Shown: in pieces, positions 1-8,937 of the stretch
Position numbering within the stretch: the first letter of the stretch is position 1
Layout of the letters: each line of letters opens with the position of its first letter
From: Oscillospiraceae bacterium
GTDB taxonomy: Bacteria; Bacillota; Clostridia; Oscillospirales; Acutalibacteraceae
Direction: 5' to 3'
NCBI GenBank assembly: GCA_015066515.1
Contig: SVOH01000007.1
Location: 1 to 64,000, forward strand
Length of the DNA stretch: 64,000 nt
The notes under the pieces: model-generated
The model's database searches: none
What the model was told of the DNA's origin: nothing
What the model saw: only the letters and a program-made list of their open reading frames with translations
Made by a program: the position numbers and the translations under genes

Positions 1-3
1 CCT

Positions 4-885
4 ATGGAGGAGGAACTATCCACACTCCGAGGAAAAATTGATGTGCAGGAAAGCATAAATAGGCTCTCGATGCAACGAAAGCAGTTGGTGTGTTCGTATG
101 ATGAGTATTCTACCGACGACATCTTCAATCAAATTTTGAACTACACAATCGCAGCATTGATAAAAAATCCTAACGTGGACATATCAATCAAAAGGCAATT
201 AAAGAAACAAAAAATGTTTTTTGCCGGAATTGGCGAAACGGCACCAACTCTATCCAATAGGAAAAAACTTGTTTTCAATAGAAATAATGTGACCTATAAA
301 CTGCTGATTCGTGTTGCCATTATGCTGTATGATAATACCACAGTTAATGAGGAAGATGGCAAGGAAACCTTCAAAGATTTCTTCAGACAAGAGCATATGC
401 AAAAAGTGTATGAGAAATTTCTGCTCAATTTCTATGCAGCACATCTTGATAAAACAAAATATCGTGTACACGCACCCAAGTTTGTGTGGTTAAAATCTTC
501 AGTGGAGGATATTTTTGACGATTATGAGGATGCTGGCGATTATATGCCCGAATTGCGAAGCGATATTGTAATAGAAAACAAGGAAAGCGGAATTCAGTTT
601 ATCATTGATGCCAAGTACTATAGGGAAGCAATGGTGAAATCTCATCACAGTGATGCGGAGAAATTTAGGCGCGACCATATTTCGCAGGTAATGACATATA
701 TGATAAACAGCACATTCCCTGGGACAAAGAGAGGCGCATTGCTATACCCAACGGTCTGCAGAGTTATAGATAGCAAGCGAAATATCGCAACAGGTATGGT
801 TTTCTTCAAGGGTATTAATCTTGATGCTGATTGGAGAGATATAGAGGCCGAACTGTTGAAGTTTGCAAAAATAGCTGATTTATAA
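4..885 (+). CDS. McrC-like 5-methylcytosine restriction system component (probably 5'-truncated by window edge)
   Basis: LRGKIDVQESINR and a PD-(D/E)xK-like stretch RSDIVIENKESGIQFIIDAKYY resemble the McrC family; ORF begins at the window edge. Confidence 0.75.
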   Translation: MEEELSTLRGKIDVQESINRLSMQRKQLVCSYDEYSTDDIFNQILNYTIAALIKNPNVDISIKRQLKKQKMFFAGIGETAPTLSNRKKLVFNRNNVTYKLLIRVAIMLYDNTTVNEEDGKETFKDFFRQEHMQKVYEKFLLNFYAAHLDKTKYRVHAPKFVWLKSSVEDIFDDYEDAGDYMPELRSDIVIENKESGIQFIIDAKYYREAMVKSHHSDAEKFRRDHISQVMTYMINSTFPGTKRGALLYPTVCRVIDSKRNIATGMVFFKGINLDADWRDIEAELLKFAKIADL

Positions 886-892
886 GTACATA

Positions 893-931
893 AAGACTTC
901 CAAGGTCACGAGGCTTTGGAAGTCTTTTTTT
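893..931 (+). terminator. Intrinsic terminator after McrC-like gene
   Basis: GACTTCCAA / TTGGAAGTC stem followed by T7. Confidence 0.85.
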
Positions 932-933
932 GT

Positions 934-1081
934 AATGACACTTTATATTTTTCCAATGAAACTTTATTTTCTCAATGACACTTTATCAATTTAAGAGTGT
1001 CATTGTAATTTTCACTCAAAACAAAAAAGGCTCTTGAACACCCGTAAAAACGAGTATTCAAGAGCCACAATGACACTTTAT
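934..1081. repeat. Cluster of AATGACACTTTAT repeats
   Basis: AATGACACTTTAT at 934-946, 974-986 and 1069-1081; AATGAAACTTTAT at 955-967; inverted AGTGTCATT at 996-1004. Confidence 0.8.
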
Positions 1082-1134
1082 GAAATTACCCCAAAGCCGA
1101 AAAGCCTTTGATTTCAAGGGGTTTTAGCAAAAAG

Positions 1135-1183
1135 ATAAGCACGATAGTTGCAACCTTAATGGTATCCAAACTATCGTGCTTAT
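1135..1183 (-). terminator. Terminator of tRNA-Pro
   Basis: 15-bp perfect stem ATAAGCACGATAGTT/AACTATCGTGCTTAT; minus strand continues CTTTTT. Confidence 0.8.
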
Positions 1184-1184
1184 T

Positions 1185-1260
1185 TGGTCCGAGTGACAGG
1201 ACTTGAACCTGCGGCCTCTTGACCCCCAGTCAAGCACGCTACCAGCTGCGCCACACCCGG
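1185..1260 (-). tRNA. tRNA-Pro (anticodon GGG), CCA encoded
   Basis: Acceptor CCGGGTG/CACTCGG, anticodon loop CTGGGGG, T-arm GGTTCAAGTCC, 3' ACCA. Confidence 0.95.
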
Positions 1261-1360
1261 ATAAAAATTTTAATAAAATAAGCTTTAGACAATCAATTTG
1301 CCTGACCGAACAATTATATAACGGTCAGGCAAAATTGTCAACTGTTTTTTTAACTAAAGA

Positions 1361-1624
1361 TTAATCGGCAAAGCCTGATTCTACAAGAGCTACAAGACCA
1401 GCCATTGCGTCAGCTTCGTCGCTGCCATCGCATATGATTTTAATGCTTGTGCCGCCAATTATACCGAGTGAAAGAACGCCAAGTAAACTTTTAGCATTTA
1501 CCTTTCTTTCGTCCTTTTCAACCCAGATAGATGACTTAAATTCATTTGCTTTCTGAATGAAGAAGGTTGCAGGGCGGGCATGAAGACCAACTTGATTTTG
1601 AATAACTACGTCTTTAACACACAT
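1361..1624 (-). CDS. ptsH: HPr-family phosphocarrier protein
   Basis: GLHARPA active-site His and NAKSLLGVLSLGI regulatory Ser motif. Confidence 0.9.
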   Translation of the reverse strand: MCVKDVVIQNQVGLHARPATFFIQKANEFKSSIWVEKDERKVNAKSLLGVLSLGIIGGTSIKIICDGSDEADAMAGLVALVESGFAD

Positions 1625-1696
1625 TTTAAAAAACTCCTCGAAAAGTAAATGTTTTATTTAGCGTATAACATACATATATATGCTTGCTACTTTGCT

Positions 1697-1724
1697 ATTA
1701 TACCACATTTAATGCAACAGTCAA
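1697..1724 (-). promoter_or_regulatory. Sigma-A-like promoter for HPr gene
   Basis: TTGACT-N16-TATAAT on minus strand. Confidence 0.7.
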
Positions 1725-1802
1725 TCGTTTGTTAAAAAGTTCTAATATTTATCCAACATTATAGACAATTTGAATGTCAAATTTGTTGAAAATGATAATA
1801 TT

Positions 1803-2555
1803 TTATTTACTCTTTTTCTTTTTTTCGGGTTCTAATCCTAAAAGTTTTCGGTCACGCTTATCTAATTCTATCTTTTCAAACATTTCGGGACGCAGTTCGC
1901 GTGTTATTTCAAGCGACTGCTTACGTCGCCATTTTTCAATTTCGGCATGATGTCCCGAAAGTAAAACATCAGGGACCTCGCGTTCTTTCCAAACGGCAGG
2001 TCTGGTATATTGCGGGTATTCAAGCAGGCCCGAAAAATGACTCTCGTCCTCAAAGCAGATATCGTCGCTAAGCACACCCGGAAGCATTCTGCAAACGGCA
2101 TCTGCGAGGCAAAGGGCAGGTAATTCTCCGCCTGTAAGTACAAAGTCACCTATAGATATTTGCTCGTCAACTATTTCTTCGAGCACACGTTCGTCAACAC
2201 CTTCATAATGTCCGCAAAGCAAAACAATACGATCAAGCTTTGAAAACTCGATAACCTTTTGCTGTGTGAGTGTTTCGCCTTTTGGTGAAAGGTATATTAG
2301 ATGCGGCTTGGGGTCTTTCTCACTATAAAGGCTCTTATAGCAATTATAAATTGGTTCGGCTGCCATAATCATTCCCATACCGCCGCCATAGGGCATATCA
2401 TCAACTTTTTTGTGCTTGTTATTTGCAAAATCACGAATATTGTGGCATTCAAGCTCTACCTTGTTGGCTTTTCTTGCTCTGCCAATAATGCTTTCATTTA
2501 GCACAGTTTCGCACATTTCGGGGAATAGGGTAAGTATATCAATCTTCATTGTCAA
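1803..2555 (-). CDS. trmD: tRNA (guanine37-N1)-methyltransferase TrmD
   Basis: MKIDILTLFPEM, GHYEGVDERV, SIGDFVLTGGELPA. Confidence 0.97.
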   Translation of the reverse strand: MTMKIDILTLFPEMCETVLNESIIGRARKANKVELECHNIRDFANNKHKKVDDMPYGGGMGMIMAAEPIYNCYKSLYSEKDPKPHLIYLSPKGETLTQQKVIEFSKLDRIVLLCGHYEGVDERVLEEIVDEQISIGDFVLTGGELPALCLADAVCRMLPGVLSDDICFEDESHFSGLLEYPQYTRPAVWKEREVPDVLLSGHHAEIEKWRRKQSLEITRELRPEMFEKIELDKRDRKLLGLEPEKKKKSK

Positions 2556-3051
2556 AAATCCCCTTTAAAGGTCTAATTGTAATAATATCGTTATCGATAT
2601 TAACATCTACAATAACATCGCTTATTGCAGGAACAAGATATTCTTTTTCGCCTGATTTAATGTGCCATACATCGTTAGCGCCTGTGGGTGAAACGTCGGT
2701 CAAAGTGCCAAGCAACACATTGGTATCGGCATCAAAAACCTGAGCACCGATAATTTCACTCACAAAATATCTTCCATCAGGAAGCTTTGCATCGGCACGC
2801 TTAATATAAAGAACTTGGTTTCTAAGTTTTTCGGCATCTTCGATTGTGTCAATGCCATCAACGGCGGCGATTACTACATTACCGTGAGGAGTAATTTTGT
2901 TCATTTTGATTTTGGCTTTACCGTTATCCAAGTAAAAATTTTTAAACTTAGTCAAAAATTCGCCGTCATCGCTCCAAGGTTGAATGCGTACCATTCCGCG
3001 AACACCGTGAGTGCCTACGAATTTTCCGATTTCTAAAAATTCCTTTTTCAT
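2539..3051 (-). CDS. rimM: Ribosome maturation factor RimM
   Basis: IGKFVGTHGVRGMVRI N-terminus, PRC-barrel C-terminus, overlaps trmD. Confidence 0.95.
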   Translation of the reverse strand: MKKEFLEIGKFVGTHGVRGMVRIQPWSDDGEFLTKFKNFYLDNGKAKIKMNKITPHGNVVIAAVDGIDTIEDAEKLRNQVLYIKRADAKLPDGRYFVSEIIGAQVFDADTNVLLGTLTDVSPTGANDVWHIKSGEKEYLVPAISDVIVDVNIDNDIITIRPLKGIFDNED

Positions 3052-3074
3052 TTTTTCACCTTTATATTATATGT

Positions 3075-3105
3075 AAAAACCCCCGAAAATGCGGGGGTTT
3101 GGTTT
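3075..3105 (-). terminator. Terminator/attenuator between khpA and rimM
   Basis: AACCCCCG/CGGGGGTT stem followed by T-run on minus strand; second perfect hairpin GGTAGCC-TGAT-GGCTACC at 3112-3129. Confidence 0.75.
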
Positions 3106-3135
3106 TCTTTGGGTAGCCTGATGGCTACCGTGAAA

Positions 3136-3369
3136 TTAGTCGATTTCTACAACAATTTTTTCGTGATTTTGGTTAGCAGCAGCGCGCATAACAGTGCGTA
3201 TTGCCTTGGCAATTCTGCCTTGCTTGCCTATTACTCTACCCATATCGTCCTCAGCTACGTTGAGGTGATAAACAATCACGCCTTCTTCGTTGGGTTCGTC
3301 AACCGTTACATTTACTGCGTCAGGATTTTCTACAAGCCCTGATGCAATAGTAATAAGAAGTTCTTTCAT
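3136..3369 (-). CDS. khpA: KH domain RNA-binding protein KhpA (YlqC)
   Basis: GRVIGKQGRIAKAIRTVMRAA KH motif, position after rpsP. Confidence 0.92.
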   Translation of the reverse strand: MKELLITIASGLVENPDAVNVTVDEPNEEGVIVYHLNVAEDDMGRVIGKQGRIAKAIRTVMRAAANQNHEKIVVEID

Positions 3370-3392
3370 TGTAATAACTCCAAATTTTAAAA

Positions 3393-3635
3393 TTAAAGAA
3401 TGCCGTTTTTCTTAAGCAAAGCCTTAACGGTATCGGTTGGCTGAGCACCGTTGCCAATCCATTTTTTTGCTGCTTCAGCATCAATGTTTACGATTGCTGG
3501 CTCTTTTGTAGGATCAAAGTAACCAATTTCTTCAATGAAACGGCCATCACGTGGGTAACGTGAATCTGCAACTACAACACGATAGAAAGGAGCCTTCTTA
3601 GCACCCATTCTGCGAAGTCTGATTTTTACTGCCAT
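3393..3635 (-). CDS. rpsP: 30S ribosomal protein S16
   Basis: [26 protein letters not shown]. Confidence 0.98.
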   Translation of the reverse strand: MAVKIRLRRMGAKKAPFYRVVVADSRYPRDGRFIEEIGYFDPTKEPAIVNIDAEAAKKWIGNGAQPTDTVKALLKKNGIL

Positions 3636-3689
3636 TTTACTGCACCTCCAGATTTAAAAATAAATATATTTATTTAAAAGAGAAAACTC

Positions 3690-5036
3690 TTAAAAACCTA
3701 AATTATTAAATTGATTAGGATTAAATCCACGCATCATACGCTTTTTGCCCTTACCATTCATTTGCTTGAACATTTTTTTCATTTGTTCGTATTGCTTGAT
3801 AAGGCGGTTAACATCTTCAACCGTTTGTCCGCAACCTGCGGCAATGCGACGACGACGAGAAGCGTTTAGTATTTCGGGCTTGCGGCGTTCTTTTGCTGTC
3901 ATAGATTGAATAATAGCCTCTACGCGAAGCATCTGTCTATCGTCAACATCAACATCACGAAGCTGTTTTTCCATACCCGGAAGCATAGAAAGTACACTCT
4001 TTAAACTGCCCATTTTTTTAATTTGTTGGAACTGGTCTAACAAATCATTCATATCAAAGCGGTTTTCAGCAAGTTTTTGTGCCGCTTCCTCCGCCTTTTT
4101 TTGATCAAGTTGTTGCTCGGCACGCTCTATTAGAGATAGCATATCGCCCATACCAAGTATACGGCTAGCCATCCTTTCAGGATGAAATTCCTCAAGCTCT
4201 GAAAGCTTTTCGCCAACGCCCGCAAACATAATCGGCTTGCCTGTAACAGCCTTTACCGAAAGCGCCGCACCGCCACGGGTGTCACCATCAAGCTTGGTAA
4301 GAATAATACCGTCTATTTCAAGTATATCATTAAAGGCTTTTGCAATGTTTACTGCATCCTGACCTATCATAGAGTCAACAACAAGTAATATGTTATTAAC
4401 CTCTACACATTCAGTAATGCGTTTAAGCTCTTGCATAAGCTCTTCGTCAACGTGCAAACGACCTGCGGTATCAAGAATAACAAAGTCGTGACCATAGTCG
4501 CGAGCATATTTTATAGCCTCGGTGGCTATTTTCTCTGGTCTTTCGGTACCCATCTGGAAAACGGGAGTCTCAACCTGAGAGCCCACAACCTTTAACTGCT
4601 CGATTGCAGCAGGGCGGTATATATCACAAGCGACAAGCATAGGTCTATGACCTTTTGACTTGAGGTATTTTGCCAATTTGGCACTATGGGTCGTTTTACC
4701 TGAACCCTGAAGACCACACATCATAATTACTGTTGGAATTTTTGATGCAATTTTGAGACGTGCCTGCTCACTGCCCATTAAGGCGATAAGCTCTTCGTTA
4801 ACAATTTTTATAACCATCTGCGGTGCAGTAAGGCTTTCCATTACGTTTGCACCAATGCATTTTTCAGTAACAGTGGTGGTGAACTGCTTGGCTACTTTGT
4901 AGTTAACATCGGCTTCAAGAAGTGCGAGTCGCACCTCGCGCATAGCGTCTTTAACATCGCTTTCGGTTAGTCGACCTTTACTGCGTAGCTTTTTAAAAAC
5001 GCTGTTTATCTTATCTGTAAGACTTGAAAATGCCAA
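3690..5036 (-). CDS. ffh: Signal recognition particle protein Ffh
   Basis: GLQGSGKTTHSAKLAKYL, DTAGRLHVDEELM, Met-rich C-terminus. Confidence 0.98.
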   Translation of the reverse strand: MAFSSLTDKINSVFKKLRSKGRLTESDVKDAMREVRLALLEADVNYKVAKQFTTTVTEKCIGANVMESLTAPQMVIKIVNEELIALMGSEQARLKIASKIPTVIMMCGLQGSGKTTHSAKLAKYLKSKGHRPMLVACDIYRPAAIEQLKVVGSQVETPVFQMGTERPEKIATEAIKYARDYGHDFVILDTAGRLHVDEELMQELKRITECVEVNNILLVVDSMIGQDAVNIAKAFNDILEIDGIILTKLDGDTRGGAALSVKAVTGKPIMFAGVGEKLSELEEFHPERMASRILGMGDMLSLIERAEQQLDQKKAEEAAQKLAENRFDMNDLLDQFQQIKKMGSLKSVLSMLPGMEKQLRDVDVDDRQMLRVEAIIQSMTAKERRKPEILNASRRRRIAAGCGQTVEDVNRLIKQYEQMKKMFKQMNGKGKKRMMRGFNPNQFNNLGF

Positions 5037-5052
5037 GAGTGTTCACCTGCCT

Positions 5053-5358
5053 TTAAAATCTATTTGCAATATCTTTTATAATGCTTAGCTTGTCTGTGTC
5101 AGATTCGTTGCTTTCTAAGGTCGCCTGTAGTGCAAGAACATTTTGACACCAGCCGCATTCTTCCTCATATTTTTTAAGTTGAAACTCGCCGCGTTTTATA
5201 AGGTCACGTACACCTTGGCGGGTAATAGCCTCGTTTTCGGCGATTTCGCTAAGCGATAAATCTTCATTATAATAATGATGTAAAAGATTGCGTTGTTTTT
5301 CGCTTAAGAATGGACCATAAAAATCCAATAGGGTACTTATGCTTAAGTCTTTTGCCAT
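5053..5358 (-). CDS. ylxM: YlxM family SRP-associated HTH protein
   Basis: LLDFYGPFLSEKQRNLLHHYYNEDLSLSEIAE; upstream of ffh. Confidence 0.92.
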   Translation of the reverse strand: MAKDLSISTLLDFYGPFLSEKQRNLLHHYYNEDLSLSEIAENEAITRQGVRDLIKRGEFQLKKYEEECGWCQNVLALQATLESNESDTDKLSIIKDIANRF

Positions 5359-5402
5359 TATTTCGCACCCCTTGTAAAGTTTTTTGCTTTACAGCAAGGG
5401 TG

Positions 5403-5431
5403 ATTATAACACAACAAACTCCAACTGTCAA
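5403..5431 (-). promoter_or_regulatory. Consensus sigma-A promoter of ylxM-ffh operon
   Basis: TTGACA-N17-TATAAT on minus strand. Confidence 0.85.
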
Positions 5432-5500
5432 GTTTTTTTCTTTACATTTTTTGTGTTGAAAAAAACACGCATACAATATATAATAATAAGCGGTGATTTT

Positions 5501-6982
5501 ATGATGAATTTTAAGAAAATAATTTCCGCAGCCTTGTGTATCGTTTTAATGTTAGGTGTATTTTGCGGTTGCGGCGAAAAATATAGGGACGCTATCATTT
5601 ATTTCGAGTTTTTAGAAAGACCGCAAACCTTAGATCCGCAAACGGCTCAAAGCGACAGCGAGCTACTTATTGTGCGTAATATTTATGAAGGATTAATGCG
5701 TGAAACAAGCGACGGTAAAATAGTGGGTGGTGTAAGTGAAAGTTATTCTTATGAAAACCTTATATACACATTTAAGCTAAAAGATGACGCTTTTTGGAGT
5801 AATGGGGAAAAGGTTACGGCATACGATTTTGAATATGCATTTCGCCGTGCTGTAAATCCCAAAATAAAGGCGCCGTTTGCAAATCGCCTGTTTAGTATAA
5901 CAAATGCCGAGGCCATAAATGTCGGGAATGCAGATGTGTCAACACTAGGTGTTAAGGCGGTTGACAATACTACTCTTACAATTACTATGTGTAGGGAAGA
6001 CGAGTCTTTTTTAAAAACACTTACCACCTCGGTATGTATGCCGTGTAATGAACAGTTCTTTGAAGAAAGTATTGGTAAATACGGACTTGATGCCAAGTGT
6101 ATTATTTCTAACGGCAGTTACAGACTTACTAAATGGAATAAAGAGGATTTTGGTATAAGAATTTATAAAAATGAGGAATATAACGGCATATTCGACGCAC
6201 AAAATGCCGCTGTGTTTATCAGTTGCGTAGAAAATGAGAAGCAATCACTTCGTCTAACCGACGGTAGTAGCGATATTGCATTTGTTTCGGGCGAAGAATT
6301 AAGTGCGGTAAAGAATGCCGGCTTTACCACACAAAGCGTTCAAAATATTTGTTGGTTAATGACTATCGGTCGTAATTTTTCAGCCGATGCAAGACGAGCC
6401 TTTGCAATGGCTTTTAGTACTGACGTTTTTGAAAAAGCGTTGCCAAACGGATTTACGGCAGCCAAATCAATATATCCTGAAACTCTTGGTATAAATACCG
6501 ATAATATAGGAATTACACCCTACAATATTGACGAGGCAAAATCGGTTATGTCGTCGCAAATTGCTTCTATGGACGATAAAAAATTTCCGCAAGCAACGCT
6601 TTATTATTATAACGATTATGGCGTAAAAGAACTTTCCACCGCAATTGTGGGTCATTGGCAACAAAACTTGAGCACATTTATAAATATAGAGGCTTCCGAT
6701 AATCTTGATGTTTTACAACGTGAAATATCTGATAGCACACTAAGCTTTTCGCTTTTTCCAATAACAGCTAAAAGCGATAGCTTTGAAGAATATGCCCAAA
6801 TTTTTAGTGCTGTCAGCACAGCCGCCACACCACACGACTTACAGCAAGAATTGTTGTCAGAATACACTATAATTCCTGTGGCGTATCAAAATACAAGTGT
6901 TACATACATACCGGAATTAGAAAACGTAGTTGTAGGCGATGACAACGGATATATTGACTTTTCGAACATAATTAAACGATAA
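5501..6982 (+). CDS. Peptide ABC transporter substrate-binding lipoprotein (OppA-like)
   Basis: Lipobox-like LMLGVFCGC, ERPQTLDPQTAQSDSELLIVRNIYEGLMRETSDG; start moved to ATG 5501. Confidence 0.88.
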   Translation: MMNFKKIISAALCIVLMLGVFCGCGEKYRDAIIYFEFLERPQTLDPQTAQSDSELLIVRNIYEGLMRETSDGKIVGGVSESYSYENLIYTFKLKDDAFWSNGEKVTAYDFEYAFRRAVNPKIKAPFANRLFSITNAEAINVGNADVSTLGVKAVDNTTLTITMCREDESFLKTLTTSVCMPCNEQFFEESIGKYGLDAKCIISNGSYRLTKWNKEDFGIRIYKNEEYNGIFDAQNAAVFISCVENEKQSLRLTDGSSDIAFVSGEELSAVKNAGFTTQSVQNICWLMTIGRNFSADARRAFAMAFSTDVFEKALPNGFTAAKSIYPETLGINTDNIGITPYNIDEAKSVMSSQIASMDDKKFPQATLYYYNDYGVKELSTAIVGHWQQNLSTFINIEASDNLDVLQREISDSTLSFSLFPITAKSDSFEEYAQIFSAVSTAATPHDLQQELLSEYTIIPVAYQNTSVTYIPELENVVVGDDNGYIDFSNIIKR

Positions 6983-7138
6983 AAAACAGATATATTTTTT
7001 ATTGCATTAAGGTATATTATTTTTTAAAAAAGTATTGACTTTTAACTGGGTGGCATATATAATTGAAATATCAAAATAGTACAAGTGTCTATACATATAA
7101 AATTGTATTGAAGGCTGTACGAAGAAAGGTGATAAAAA

Positions 7139-8485
7139 ATGAAAAAAATTCTCGCATTATGTCTTACAGTAATGTTAGTATTGGCAATGGTACCTGTTAT
7201 AGGTGTAGCAGCTGCTGATGTAGTTACACTTTCTGTAGGCAAAGCATCAGCTGAAATTGGTGCCGAAGTTACTGTATCAGTATCAATCGACAGCAATCCT
7301 GGTATCTGCAGTGCAAAATTCTTAATTGAATATGATGCAGATGCTTTTGAAGTTGTTGCACACAAAAATAAGGGCTTGGGTATGTATCCTGCAGCATTTA
7401 GCCCTAAGACAGCTAATCCATTTATAGTTAACTGGGCACCATCTTTGGAAGATATTACTGACACTGGTGAAGTTGCAACCGTTACCTTTAGGGTTAAGGA
7501 CACCGCTAAAGTTGGTAAATATACTCTTAAAGTAACAAGTGCACAAAAGGATATCTTCAACACATCGATGGAAGAAATTCCTTTCACAACCGTTGATGGT
7601 GAAATCGAAGTAATTTGTAAGCACGGCACAACAAATATTGTTGGCGCTAAAGACGCTACATGCTCAGCAGAAGGCTACACAGGTGACAAGGTTTGTACTG
7701 CTTGTGGCGAAATTGTAGAAGCTGGTAAAGCAATTGCTATGTCTGCTCACACAGAAGTTGTAGAAGGTGCTTTTGATGCTACATGTTCCGCAGTTGGTAG
7801 CACAGGTACAACCAAGTGCTCTGTTTGTGGTGAAATAATCAAGGCTGCTGAAGAAATCGCTAAGAAGCCTCATACAGAAGTTGTAGAAGGCGCTAAAGAC
7901 GCTACTTGTACAGAAGCTGGTAGCACAGGTACAACCAAGTGCTCAGTTTGTGGCGAGGTAATCAAAGAAGCTGAAGTTATCGATGCTAAGGGTCATACCG
8001 AAGTACTCGTAGGCGCTAAGGATGCTACTTGTGAAGACGCTGGTTACACAGGCGACAAGAAGTGCTCAGTTTGTGGCATAACACTTGAAGAAGGTAAAGT
8101 AATCGACGCTAAGGGTCATGACATCGCTGAAGTTGCAGCTAAAGAAGCTACTTGCGATGAAGATGGTAACATAGCTCACTTTGCTTGCTCAGTTTGTGGC
8201 GAGACCTACGCTGATATCGATGGTACAGAAGCTATTACTGATGTAATCATCAAGGCTACTGGTCACGACTATGCTGACGGCAAGTGCAAGGTTTGCGGCG
8301 AAGACGAACCAAAAGAAGAAGAGAAGCCAGCTGACAAGCCAGCAGATAAGCCAGCTGACAAGCCAAACACCGACAATGGTGACAAGGCTCCTGCTACAAA
8401 TGACGTAGCTAATATCTTTGTTGTAGCTTCTATGCTTATGGCTATTGCTGCTGCTGCAGTTGTAGTTCTTAAGAAAAAAGCTTAA
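7139..8485 (+). CDS. Secreted/surface protein: cohesin-like N-terminal domain plus about five Cys-rich repeats and C-terminal TM helix
   Basis: Signal peptide; VTLSVGKASAEIGAEVTVSVSIDSNPGICSAKFLIEYDADAFEV; H...ATC...G.TG...CSVCG repeats; TM helix then KKKA. Confidence 0.8.
   Translation: MKKILALCLTVMLVLAMVPVIGVAAADVVTLSVGKASAEIGAEVTVSVSIDSNPGICSAKFLIEYDADAFEVVAHKNKGLGMYPAAFSPKTANPFIVNWAPSLEDITDTGEVATVTFRVKDTAKVGKYTLKVTSAQKDIFNTSMEEIPFTTVDGEIEVICKHGTTNIVGAKDATCSAEGYTGDKVCTACGEIVEAGKAIAMSAHTEVVEGAFDATCSAVGSTGTTKCSVCGEIIKAAEEIAKKPHTEVVEGAKDATCTEAGSTGTTKCSVCGEVIKEAEVIDAKGHTEVLVGAKDATCEDAGYTGDKKCSVCGITLEEGKVIDAKGHDIAEVAAKEATCDEDGNIAHFACSVCGETYADIDGTEAITDVIIKATGHDYADGKCKVCGEDEPKEEEKPADKPADKPADKPNTDNGDKAPATNDVANIFVVASMLMAIAAAAVVVLKKKA
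7622..8311 (+). repeat. Tandem ~41-aa Cys-rich repeats inside the CDS
   Basis: HTEVVEGAKDATCTEAGSTGTTKCSVCGEVIKEAEVI and variants, C-x10-C-x2-C each. Confidence 0.85.
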
Positions 8486-8524
8486 TCACAAGATTAATCA
8501 CTTAACTACTAAAAAGTAAAATCA

Positions 8525-8558
8525 CGGTCAATCCTTATATAAGGGTTGACCGTTTTTT
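8525..8558 (+). terminator. Intrinsic terminator
   Basis: CGGTCAATCCTT/AAGGGTTGACCG then T7. Confidence 0.9.
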
Positions 8559-8588
8559 TATATAAATATAATTTTTTTAAAAAAGTAC

Positions 8589-8616
8589 TTGATTTTTTAA
8601 ATTATAGTAGTATAAT
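8589..8616 (+). promoter_or_regulatory. Promoter upstream of glycine riboswitch
   Basis: TTGATT-N16-TATAAT. Confidence 0.65.
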
Positions 8617-8670
8617 ACTATTATTGTTTAAAGCAATAAAGTTTTTACAATTTAATAATGCTATATGATG

Positions 8671-8833
8671 CTTGCAGGAAATAGTATATTACTGACCGAA
8701 GGAGTAACACTCTCAGGTGCCCTATGGGTGAGGACTGTAAGCGGATAGCACTTTGGAGAAGCCTGATTAAATTCAGGTGCCGAAGGGGCAAAGGCGTATA
8801 TGCGTTAAATCTCTCAGGCAAAAGGACAAAGTT
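8671..8833 (+). ncRNA. Tandem glycine riboswitch (two aptamers)
   Basis: Aptamer 1 P1 CTTGCAG/CTGTAAG with GACCGAAGGAGTAACACTCTCAGG; aptamer 2 P1 ACTTTG/CAAAGT with GCCGAAGGGGCAAA...ATCTCTCAGGCAAAAGGAC. Confidence 0.93.
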
Positions 8834-8875
8834 TTAATTTCACCTCTTGTATAGGTGTTTGGGTTTTGTTTTTTT

Positions 8876-8916
8876 GTCGGATTATACGTAAGTATAGTTC
8901 GACTTTTTTGCTTTAA
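8876..8916 (+). terminator. Expression-platform terminator of glycine riboswitch
   Basis: 12-bp stem (with wobbles) GTCGGATTATAC-GTAA-GTATAGTTCGAC then T6, before alsT. Confidence 0.85.
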
Positions 8917-8937
8917 ATATAACATTTATATAAGGGG

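Noticed and set aside
5384-5500. N-terminal extension of the OppA-like protein
   Set aside because: Overlaps the divergent ylxM promoter; the lipoprotein signal starts at ATG 5501.
7042-7629. 195-aa minus-strand ORF
   Set aside because: Antisense to the cohesin-like gene's signal peptide and domain.
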